Source: Ectopseudomonas chengduensis (GTDB lineage Bacteria; Pseudomonadota; Gammaproteobacteria; Pseudomonadales; Pseudomonadaceae). Taken from it: a DNA stretch of 64,000 bases. The first letter of the stretch is position 1. Each line of letters begins with the position of its first letter. The stretch is taken from positions 1 to 64,000 of the forward strand of contig NZ_JACFYZ010000011.1 of the NCBI RefSeq assembly GCF_015712065.1. Reading direction: 5' to 3'. Below the pieces are notes generated by a model. It did not search any database and was not told the DNA's origin. It saw only the letters and a program-made list of their open reading frames with translations. Below are positions 34,539-42,236 of the stretch, piece after piece. The position numbers were made by a program, and so were the translations under genes.

Positions 34539-36893
34539 TCAAGCCTTGGCGCGCATTTTCTCGGTGTTGATCAGGAAACGAGCCAGAGCCGGCAGCAGCC
34601 AGATCGCACCGATCATGTTCCACAGGAACATGAAGGTCAGCATCAAGCCCATATCGGCCTGGAACTTGATCGCCGAGAAGATCCAGGTCGCCACACCGAT
34701 CGCCAGGCAGACACCGGTGAACAGTACCGCCTTACCGGTAGACTTCAGCGTCTCGTAGTAGGCTTCCTGCAGCGGCATGCCCTGACGCAGATAGGTCTCC
34801 AGACGGCTGTAGATGTAGATGCCGTAGTCGACACCGATACCCACACCCAGCGCGATCACCGGCAGAGTGGCGACCTTAACCCCGATGCCCATGAAAGCCA
34901 TCAGTGCGTTGCCCAGCACCGAAGTCAGCACCAGCGGCAGAATCACGCACAGGGTCGCTGCCAGCGAACGGAAGGTCAGCAGACACATGATGCTCACCGC
35001 CGCGTAGACCGCGATCAGCATGGTGGTCTCGGACGCCGCGATCACTTCGTTGGTAGCCGCCTCGATACCGGCGTTACCCGCTGCCAGTACCACCTGCAGC
35101 TCGTCAGTGGTGTGCAGGGCGGCGAACTCTTCGGCAGCACCCACGGCACGCGACAGCGTCTCGGCCTTGTGGTCTTCGAGGAACACCAGTACCGGCGCCA
35201 CCGAGCAGTCGGCGTTGTACAGGCCTTCAGCGCGGGCGATGGAATTGTTCAGTACGTCCTGGTTGCGCGACAAGGTTTCCCATTTCAGGTTGCCCTCGTT
35301 CATGCCCTTGATCACCTGTTTGGACACGGTGACCATGGAGATGGCCGACTGCACGCCCTCGGTGTTCTCCATCTTCCACATCAGCTCGTCCATGGCGGCC
35401 AGGCTGTCATAGGTAGAGCAGCCTTCGGGGCCGGTCTTGATCATGACTACCAGTACGTCGGAGCTGGTCGAGTAGTTGCGGATGACGAAGTCGTTGTCCA
35501 GGTTGTAACGCGAGTCCGGATGCAGTTCCGGCGCGCCCTGATCAAGGTCACCGATCTTCAGGTTCTGGCCGTACCAGACACCACCAGCCAGCGCCACCAC
35601 GGCAACGACAACGGAGATCGGTGCCACCATCGGATGGGCACAGTTGGAAATGGCGCGCCAGACCGGATGATCCTTGGCGGCCTCTTCGCGACTCTTCTTC
35701 ACCGCACGGTTACCGATACCGATATAGGAAATCACGACCGGCAGCAGGATCAGGTTGGTGAGGATGATCACCGCCACACCCATCGATGCGCCGATTGCCA
35801 GCTCACGGATCACGCCGATATCGATCAGCAGCAGGGTAACGAAGCCGACGGCGTCGGACAGCAGCGCCACCAGCCCCGGGATGAACAGTTGCCGGAAGGC
35901 CATGCGCGCGGCAGACAGCGCATCGGTCGCCTCACCCGACGCCATGGCGATCCCGTTGATCTTCTGTACCCCGTGGGAGATACCGATGGCGAATACCAGG
36001 AAAGGCACCAGCATCGAATAGGGATCGAGACCAAAGCCCAGGGTATGCAGCAGACCGAGCTGCCAGATCACCGCGACCAACGTGGTGATCAGTACCGCCA
36101 AGGTGCTCTTAATGCAGTGGGTGAACCACAGCAGCAGAACGAAGGTGATGCCAATGGCCACGGCAAAGAACAGCGCCACACCGATCAGGCCATCGATGAG
36201 ATCACCGACCTTCTTGGCGAAGCCAATGATATGCACCTTGACGTTGGGATTCTGCGCCTCGTACTTCTCACGAATCTTGTCTTCAAGCTCGTGAGAGAAC
36301 TTCTGATAGTCCAGCTTGATCAGCTTGCTCTGATCATTCGGGTCCGGGTAGGACTCGAGCAGCGGAATATCGACGATGCTGGACTTGAAGTTGTTCGCCA
36401 CCAGGCGACCGATCTGACCCGACTTGAGGATGTTGCTACGCAGATCCTCGAGGCTGTCTGCAGAACCGTCGTAGGTCTGCGGGATCACTTCGCCGCCGGC
36501 GAAGCCCTCTTCGGTCACTTCGGTCCAGCGCACGCTCGGACTCCACAGCGATTTCAGACCGGAACGGTCGACGCCGGGAATGTAGAACGCCTCGTCATGG
36601 ATCTGCCGCAGCGTTTCCATGTATTCCTTGCTGAAGATGTCGCCGTCGGTGGCCTCCACCGAAATGCGTACCGTGTTACCCAGGTTGGCCAGGTCGTTAC
36701 GGTGTTCGAGCATCTTCTGGATATAAGGGTGTCCCAGCGGAATCATCTTCTCGAAGCTGGTCTGCGGACGTACCTGCGCGGCCTGATAGAACAGGAAGAT
36801 ACTGATCAGCAGGCAGATCAGGATCACCGCCGGGCGATTGTTGAAAATCAGCCGTTCGAGGAAGGAAGCAGGCTGTTGTTGATGCTTGGTCAT
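34539..36893 (-). CDS. RND/MMPL-type permease of the DUF1302 system
   Basis: A 784-residue inner-membrane protein with 12 predicted membrane segments in two halves, each starting with one segment and a large periplasmic loop (residues ~45-225 and ~445-610). It belongs to the MMPL/SSD-like RND group with HpnN, not to tripartite drug pumps: no AcrA or TolC partner is nearby. Typical parts are VFAIGISHGVQKINGIA and IALGVGIGVDYGIYIYSRLE. Such proteins usually move lipids or other hydrophobic molecules. It starts 18 bases beyond the stop of the YCF48-like gene, so the two are cotranscribed. Confidence 0.9.
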   Translation of the reverse strand: MTKHQQQPASFLERLIFNNRPAVILICLLISIFLFYQAAQVRPQTSFEKMIPLGHPYIQKMLEHRNDLANLGNTVRISVEATDGDIFSKEYMETLRQIHDEAFYIPGVDRSGLKSLWSPSVRWTEVTEEGFAGGEVIPQTYDGSADSLEDLRSNILKSGQIGRLVANNFKSSIVDIPLLESYPDPNDQSKLIKLDYQKFSHELEDKIREKYEAQNPNVKVHIIGFAKKVGDLIDGLIGVALFFAVAIGITFVLLLWFTHCIKSTLAVLITTLVAVIWQLGLLHTLGFGLDPYSMLVPFLVFAIGISHGVQKINGIAMASGEATDALSAARMAFRQLFIPGLVALLSDAVGFVTLLLIDIGVIRELAIGASMGVAVIILTNLILLPVVISYIGIGNRAVKKSREEAAKDHPVWRAISNCAHPMVAPISVVVAVVALAGGVWYGQNLKIGDLDQGAPELHPDSRYNLDNDFVIRNYSTSSDVLVVMIKTGPEGCSTYDSLAAMDELMWKMENTEGVQSAISMVTVSKQVIKGMNEGNLKWETLSRNQDVLNNSIARAEGLYNADCSVAPVLVFLEDHKAETLSRAVGAAEEFAALHTTDELQVVLAAGNAGIEAATNEVIAASETTMLIAVYAAVSIMCLLTFRSLAATLCVILPLVLTSVLGNALMAFMGIGVKVATLPVIALGVGIGVDYGIYIYSRLETYLRQGMPLQEAYYETLKSTGKAVLFTGVCLAIGVATWIFSAIKFQADMGLMLTFMFLWNMIGAIWLLPALARFLINTEKMRAKA

Positions 36894-36911
36894 GCAAAGG
36901 CTCCCGGCTTG

Positions 36912-38006
36912 TTATTGTTGGCCCAGATCGGCGCCAGTCGAGGCGGCGAGGTGAACGCCGCCCTGCCCCACCAGGATCAGGTTGCCGTTATCCAGTGCAG
37001 CTACCCCGGCCAGCGAAAGGCGGTCGGGACGGTTGATCAGGCTGAACGTCTGGCCGTGATCCTTGCTGCGCAGCACGGTGCCACCGTGCCCGACTACAGC
37101 GACGCTGCCATCATCGAGCAGCGCGCCATCGGCCAGACCGAATTCCAGCGGACCATTGTTCGGGGTGTTGAGCGTGATCTGCTGCCAACTGTCACCGAAA
37201 TCGGTGGAGCGGAACAGGTGGCCGCGCAGACCATAGGCCAACAGCGTGGCAGGCTGGTCGGTACCGATCACACCGAACAGCGAACCCTCGTAGGGCAGAT
37301 CCTCGATGCGCTCCCAGGTCTCACCCCAGTCAGCGGAACGAAACATCTGGCCCAGCTCACCGACGATGAACAGGCCCGAGTCCTTCACAGCGGTGATGGC
37401 ATTGAGGTGATAGGCATCTTCATTGTCGAGACGATCGCTGACGTCTTCCCAGTTCTGGCCACCATCGGTGGTTTCCAGCAGCGCGCCATAGGCGCCCACG
37501 GCGTAACCGGTCTGAAGATCCTTGAACCAGACATCCAGCAGCGGCGCTTCGCGCTCAAGATCTTCGAACTGCTTGGTCCAGGTCAGGCCGCCATCGGTGG
37601 TCGTGAGAACCTGCGCATCATGACCGACCACCCAGCCATGCTGGGCATCGACGAAGAACAGCGAAGTCAGCATCTGGCGGGTCGGAACCTTGGCCTGCTG
37701 CCAGCTTTGCCCCTGGTCGTTGGAATAGAGAACATGGCCACGGTCACCGACGGCAACCAGGCGCTCGCCGGTGTTGACCACATCGAGCAACAGGCTGTGC
37801 ACAGCCTTGGGCGACTCGATGGCATAGCCGGCATCAGCCGCAGCCGAGGTCTCGGCCTGCAAGGGTGCGGCAGCGAAAGCCAGAATGGAAAGCACACTGC
37901 ACAGCGAGAGCGCTTTAGCCAGCGGCGAATGGACACGGAGCGCCGATTTGCGCGCCAGGATGGGCGCCAGACCGGACTGGGTGCGCCGCATGACGGGCTC
38001 ACTCAT
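36912..38006 (-). CDS. YCF48/HCF136-like beta-propeller protein
   Basis: A 364-residue exported protein. The chosen ATG (MSEPVMRRTQSG) follows a strong AAGGGGGAAGG. A signal or anchor segment lies near residues 35-51 (SLCSVLSILAFAAAPLQA). The rest is a series of propeller blades with the WxVG..G...TTDGG..W pattern (HGWVVGHDAQVLTTTDGGLTW; TGYAVGAYGALLETTDGGQNW). The family is named for photosystem II assembly, but proteobacterial members sit next to RND permeases, as here, so it is likely a periplasmic partner of the permease. Confidence 0.88.
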   Translation of the reverse strand: MSEPVMRRTQSGLAPILARKSALRVHSPLAKALSLCSVLSILAFAAAPLQAETSAAADAGYAIESPKAVHSLLLDVVNTGERLVAVGDRGHVLYSNDQGQSWQQAKVPTRQMLTSLFFVDAQHGWVVGHDAQVLTTTDGGLTWTKQFEDLEREAPLLDVWFKDLQTGYAVGAYGALLETTDGGQNWEDVSDRLDNEDAYHLNAITAVKDSGLFIVGELGQMFRSADWGETWERIEDLPYEGSLFGVIGTDQPATLLAYGLRGHLFRSTDFGDSWQQITLNTPNNGPLEFGLADGALLDDGSVAVVGHGGTVLRSKDHGQTFSLINRPDRLSLAGVAALDNGNLILVGQGGVHLAASTGADLGQQ

Positions 38007-38154
38007 ATACCTTCCCCCTTTCTTGTTATAGGCGGTACTGCTGATTAGCAGGCCGCTCATCCTAGCGAGCTTCGGAAAGCCCTGACAATTGGCGTGACGT
38101 TATGTTTTGTTAAGGCAAAACCCGCGTGATAGAAGCCTATTCGCCAAGCTGATA

Positions 38155-38185
38155 CGAAAAGGCCGCTACTACTGTAGCGGCCTTC
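38155..38185 (-). terminator. Terminator between the DUF1329 and YCF48-like genes
   Basis: Stem GGCCGCTA (38161-38168) / TAGCGGCC (38175-38182), with TTTTCG on the leftward strand. It suggests that the DUF1302-DUF1329 and YCF48-RND pairs are partly separate. Confidence 0.75.
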
Positions 38186-38204
38186 GCGTGAGACTACACG
38201 ACTA

Positions 38205-39575
38205 TTATCGCGTACCGCGGCGACGCAGGGCGGCCGGTTTGAAATAACCGTCGTCGGGAGTGGCCTGGGTGAAGTCGATGGTATTGCTCTCTTCGTTGTC
38301 CAGGTTCTGCACGTGGTAACGACGCGCCTGCAGATCATGGAACACATCGAGCGCGGACCAGGTGGTCGGAAGATCGTAGTAGTTCTTCAGGTAGGCGATG
38401 GAAACGCGCCACAGCTCACCACGGCCGTCGTACTGATCCACCACCGCAGCCTGCCAGCTGTCCTCGTCGAGGAACAGGGTACGCTTGGAGTAGATATGGC
38501 GGGCGCCGGACTTCAGCGTGCCCTCGACGACCCACACGCGGTGCAGCTCGTTACGGGTCAGCGCCGGGTTGAGGTGACCGACCTGCAGCAGATCCTTGTA
38601 CTTAACGTCAGGGCTGGTGACCTTGTAGTTGTTGTACGGGATGTAGATTTCCTTCTTGCCCACCAGTTTCCAGTCATAGCGATCCGGGGCACCGTTGAAC
38701 ATGTCGGTGTCGTCGGCGGTACGCAGACCGTCAGCCGCGGCGATCGGGGTATCGTAGGCCAGGTTCGGTGCACGACGTACGCGACGCTGACCAGCGTTGT
38801 AGCCCCAGGCCTGACGGGGTTCCTTGACCTGATCCAGGGTCTCGTGAACCAGTACTGCACCACCGGCCAGACGCGCCGGGCTGGTAGTGAAGGACAGGTA
38901 GTAGAACATGATGTTGTTCAGGTCGGCGAAGGAGCCATTCTGCAGGTAGTACTTGAACAGCGCTTCCTGCTGGGAAGTAACCAGCGAGTAAGCACCATTG
39001 CGCTGTACTGCCACTTCCGAGGCACGACGCACGATGTAGGTACCGCGGTAGCGGGCGATGTGGTTCCACAGCGCCTCGACACCATTTTGCGGAATCGGGA
39101 ACGGGATACCGCCGTAGGCATCGGAGAAGCCGTTGCCGCCATCGACCAGCTTGGCGCTGGTGGCGTTCTTGACGGTGTTGTCATAGACCCACTGCGGCGC
39201 GGAACCGGAGCGGCGGGTCTGGTACACCGGCATCTGATAGGTTTCCGGGTAAGCCTTGAACATGGCGATCTGACCCGGCGTCAGATTGGCCTCGTACTGG
39301 CTCAGGTTGGCCGCGGTGATGGTGAACAGCGGCTTGTCTTCCGGGAACGGATTGACGTGGTGCTGGCCCGAACGGGTGTAGCCAGCCGGCGCCTGAGTGA
39401 TGCCACCGGTCCATGCCGGAATGGTGCCGGCAGCGTTGCCAGCCTTCTCGGCGCCGAAGGGAGTCAGGGTATCGCCGAGCTTGGCGGCTTCCTGCGGGGA
39501 AACGGCAGCCAGCGCGGAACCGGCAGAAAACGCCAGCGCAACGGCTACAGCCATCAGCCTGTGCTTGTTCAGCAT
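38205..39575 (-). CDS. DUF1329 protein (LolA/LolB-like, periplasmic)
   Basis: A 456-residue protein with signal peptide MLNKHRLMAVAVALAFSAGSALA. DUF1329 members share the LolA-like lipoprotein-carrier fold. Blocks seen: WTGGITQAPAGYTRSGQHH, YRGTYIVRRASEV, GYNAGQRRVRRAPNLAYDTP and FLDEDSWQAAVVDQYDGRGE (shortened here). The last resembles the membrane-facing part of LolA-type sheets. It is paired with DUF1302 upstream (67 bases between), the usual arrangement. Binding of a hydrophobic ligand between membranes is inferred from the fold. Confidence 0.9.
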   Translation of the reverse strand: MLNKHRLMAVAVALAFSAGSALAAVSPQEAAKLGDTLTPFGAEKAGNAAGTIPAWTGGITQAPAGYTRSGQHHVNPFPEDKPLFTITAANLSQYEANLTPGQIAMFKAYPETYQMPVYQTRRSGSAPQWVYDNTVKNATSAKLVDGGNGFSDAYGGIPFPIPQNGVEALWNHIARYRGTYIVRRASEVAVQRNGAYSLVTSQQEALFKYYLQNGSFADLNNIMFYYLSFTTSPARLAGGAVLVHETLDQVKEPRQAWGYNAGQRRVRRAPNLAYDTPIAAADGLRTADDTDMFNGAPDRYDWKLVGKKEIYIPYNNYKVTSPDVKYKDLLQVGHLNPALTRNELHRVWVVEGTLKSGARHIYSKRTLFLDEDSWQAAVVDQYDGRGELWRVSIAYLKNYYDLPTTWSALDVFHDLQARRYHVQNLDNEESNTIDFTQATPDDGYFKPAALRRRGTR

Positions 39576-39642
39576 GGGTAATTCTCCGTGAAGAGTATTG
39601 CCGGGCGCCCGAGAGCGCCCGACGTATTTCTGGTTATAGGTA

Positions 39643-41628
39643 TTAGAAGGAGTACTTGACGTTCAGACCGATGTTGTCGCGGTCACGACCCGAGCTGTTT
39701 TGACCGCCGCCGAAGAACTCGGTGTACTGGATCTCCGCCTCTAGGCTGTTGAGATAGCTAGCTCGCATACCGACGGTATAGGCCTGGCGTCCCTCGATAA
39801 AATTGCCAGTTTGATGCGAGTTGCCTTCAAAGTCGTGTTTGTAAACAGCAAAGGGCGAGAGGTTCACGCCAGCGTAAACGTCGTTCCAGGTACCAGACAA
39901 CACAAGCGTATAGCCATAAGCATTCTTATTAATCTGGTCATTGCGATTGTCACGGTCATCGTTTCCGACATAAGAGGTATTGCCGCGACCGGAGTAATAG
40001 CGGCGGCTGCCATCGTAAGCGGTGTACTGCAGGCTGCTACCACGAACATGCTCGGAGGCCAACTCAGCCACACCAAACAACGAGTCGAAACCAAGCGACG
40101 GGCCGAAGTTGTAGATGGTCCCCAAGGAAGTATTGAACGCTTCTACCCGCTCATAGTTATGAATTTGGTCGCCAAGTTGAACACTTTGACCACCAATGTT
40201 CGTTACACCACCGCCCCCTAAAGTAAGGGCCTGCCCAAGGAGGTCACCCAGCAAGTCGTTAGTAGTCGCGACGCCAATTGGTAGATTCGGTCGATAAGCC
40301 AGTTCGCCGAAGACGGACGCATTACCGACGGTGGTATTGAAGCTGAAGCCATACATGCGAATGTCTTCGACGAACTCGCGACGGGCGTTGACCTGATTCG
40401 CTACGTCGATTGCTGCCACCCCACCTGCTGCCTGTAAAGCAGCTGCCGCTGCTGCACTGCCGCCCGCGGCTGCAAGAGCCAAGTTGCCACACGACGTACC
40501 GCCGATAGCACCACAGATAAGGTCGCTATTCAGCCCATCATAGCTGGCATTAAGGTCAGCATAGATAGTCGGCTCTTTGGCATGATAGTTAATGAAGTAA
40601 AAACCAAACTCTGTGGAATTGAGCTCTTCTGCGATATAGCGGAACGCAACACCAAATTGACCATCATTCTTGGCATTGATATCGGAGCCCACACGGGCCA
40701 CTTTTACCGTGCCACTACTACGGTCATAGTAGTCAGTGCCCTGCAGCAAGCCACCGGCTACCAATTGATCGTACAGGCCCAGGGTCGGGGTAGAGATCAG
40801 AGGATTGGCAAAACCATCGTTTTGGGTGTACGCCGTACTGCCGCCATCGGCAAACAGATCAGTCTCGGAGAAGTAGGTACCAACCGGGTCGATCGCCGTC
40901 TCTTTCCAGTTGAACTGGTAGAAAGCTTCCATCGACAGATTATCGGTCAAACCGATGTTGAAGCTCAGCGCCTCAACCGGCACCAGCACCTCTTTAACTT
41001 CTGAACCTGGCAAACGGAACTTGGCAGCATCGACCGGGTTGGTGGTGTTCACCCCACCGCGGTAGAACAGGCCCTCGCCCCAGTTGAATACCTGCTTACC
41101 GAAACGACCAGAGACCGGCATATCGGCCACGTCCCAGTTGCCATAGACATAGGCGTCGAGAATCTGAGCATCGCGACCGGCCTTGTGGCGGGTTTCACGA
41201 GTGAAGCTGTTGTCGCGCGGATAGCTTTGGCTGGGCTGAGCCGGAGTATTTGCGTCGTAGTAGTCGTTGCGCTTGTCCATGATCTGGGTGTCATAGAAAG
41301 CAGTACCACGAACGAATACACCGTAGTTCTGGTAAGAGGCTTCCAGGTCAGTGGTGATCTTGAATACCTCGGAAACCAGGCCAGTATCGAAGTTGCGGTT
41401 GCCATCGTTGGTATTGATGTCGTTGTTGGTCTTGTCCTGGCCCTGTACGCGCCATAGCTGGCCGTAGGAGACGGTGGTGTCGATGGAACCGGTGATTTCG
41501 TTATCGGCGAAGCTGAACTCCACCGCTTGAGCCTGGGCGGCGACCAGCAACGGCAGAACGCCTGCGAACGCAAAGCCGGCCTTGGCCGGGGCAAAACGTA
41601 GAACGGGCTTGCGGGACTTAATTTCCAT
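39643..41628 (-). CDS. DUF1302 outer-membrane protein
   Basis: A 661-residue protein with signal peptide MEIKSRKPVLRFAPAKAGFAFAGVLPLLVAAQAQA (shown here only to locate the cut near residue 35). It continues with EFSFADNEITGSIDTTVSYG and ends in a typical outer-membrane C-terminus, NIGLNVKYSF, with the final aromatic residue. DUF1302 proteins are predicted long beta barrels. An Ala/Gly-rich insertion with a cysteine pair (CGAIGGTSCG, then LALAAAGGSAAAAAAL) near 370-410 is probably a surface loop. Base composition in that part is visibly poorer in G and C than in the neighbours. It is first gene of the unit behind a sigma-54 promoter. Confidence 0.88.
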   Translation of the reverse strand: MEIKSRKPVLRFAPAKAGFAFAGVLPLLVAAQAQAVEFSFADNEITGSIDTTVSYGQLWRVQGQDKTNNDINTNDGNRNFDTGLVSEVFKITTDLEASYQNYGVFVRGTAFYDTQIMDKRNDYYDANTPAQPSQSYPRDNSFTRETRHKAGRDAQILDAYVYGNWDVADMPVSGRFGKQVFNWGEGLFYRGGVNTTNPVDAAKFRLPGSEVKEVLVPVEALSFNIGLTDNLSMEAFYQFNWKETAIDPVGTYFSETDLFADGGSTAYTQNDGFANPLISTPTLGLYDQLVAGGLLQGTDYYDRSSGTVKVARVGSDINAKNDGQFGVAFRYIAEELNSTEFGFYFINYHAKEPTIYADLNASYDGLNSDLICGAIGGTSCGNLALAAAGGSAAAAAALQAAGGVAAIDVANQVNARREFVEDIRMYGFSFNTTVGNASVFGELAYRPNLPIGVATTNDLLGDLLGQALTLGGGGVTNIGGQSVQLGDQIHNYERVEAFNTSLGTIYNFGPSLGFDSLFGVAELASEHVRGSSLQYTAYDGSRRYYSGRGNTSYVGNDDRDNRNDQINKNAYGYTLVLSGTWNDVYAGVNLSPFAVYKHDFEGNSHQTGNFIEGRQAYTVGMRASYLNSLEAEIQYTEFFGGGQNSSGRDRDNIGLNVKYSF

Positions 41629-41777
41629 CGAGACTCACTCCGTGGACAGATCATTCTTTTGAGCGATCCCGTATCCGGGTCGCGATTGCCGTACTGACGA
41701 CGGCTTCTGTTTTTATGTACAGCGACATGTTCCAACGACCAGCGTGCGCTCGCACGCGGTCAGATCCAGCTCGGTAC

Positions 41778-41794
41778 TGCAACCATGGTGCCAA
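41778..41794 (-). promoter_or_regulatory. Sigma-54 promoter of the DUF1302 unit
   Basis: Read leftward: TTGGCACCATGGTTGCA. It matches the -24 (TGGCAC) and -12 (TTGCA) elements with the correct 12-base GG-to-GC spacing. Transcription would start near 41767, giving a leader of about 140 bases before the DUF1302 ATG. Confidence 0.8.
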
Positions 41795-42044
41795 TTCAAA
41801 CAGGTGTATCAGCGCAAACAGGCTTGGAAGAGCTGTTGGCCAGTTTCTTTTCGTGACTGATCAGCCACTGACCAATACGTCAGAAAAACTGGCGCACTTT
41901 GTCCTACGATCCGACGCTTTATGCCACTTACCACGCGCCTCGCAGCGCAGTTGGGCGACGAATATCACCTCGCTGTCAAGCGACGAAGCCCGAACTTAAG
42001 TGTGCAAAGGCATAACGGAGTGCGTGCATATTTCATTGGGTAAC

Positions 42045-42083
42045 AAAAAAGTGTTACCAACCAGAGATCGGTAACACTTTTTT
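42045..42083. terminator. A/T-flanked perfect hairpin, probably bidirectional terminator
   Basis: Arms AAAAAAGTGTTACC (42045-42058) and GGTAACACTTTTTT (42070-42083), 14 bp without mismatch. A and T runs on both sides fit a bidirectional terminator, here about 150 bases past the pepN stop. The GTGTTACC/GGTAACAC palindrome could also be a regulator site. Confidence 0.65.
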
Positions 42084-42143
42084 GTGGAGCAAAACCCGCT
42101 TCAGGCCTAAAGCCAACCAGTCAAGCGTCGACGCACCGAGTGT

Positions 42144-42197
42144 GTATGAGCGGCGCCCCGCCGCAAACCGGCGATCGCCCCGAGGCGGGGCTGCTAC
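42144..42197. repeat. REP-like inverted repeat, family A, diverged copy
   Basis: GAGCGGCGCCCCGCCGCAAA and ATCGCCCCGAGGCGGGGCTG followed by CTACC. Mismatches at both outer ends (TATGAG for TAGGAG, CTGCTAC for CTCCTAC) pair with each other only in part. Confidence 0.75.
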
Positions 42198-42236
42198 CAA
42201 GACTGCTTCGGGAGCCCTATCTGATCGGCATTAGTC

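Larger units (their letters stand above)
41629..42236. other. Intergenic region upstream of the DUF1302 gene
   Basis: No gene is seen in 608 bases. It holds the sigma-54 promoter (41778-41794), a 14-bp-arm hairpin (42045-42083) and a family A repeat (42144-42197). The stretch between the promoter and the hairpin (about 200 bases) is where an enhancer-binding protein site would be expected. Confidence 0.6.

Noticed and set aside
35112..38048. A 978-codon rightward frame opposite the RND and YCF48-like genes
   Set aside because: It spans two well-recognised genes and the gap between them, has no family signature and is rich in His and Gln, as expected for an antisense shadow.
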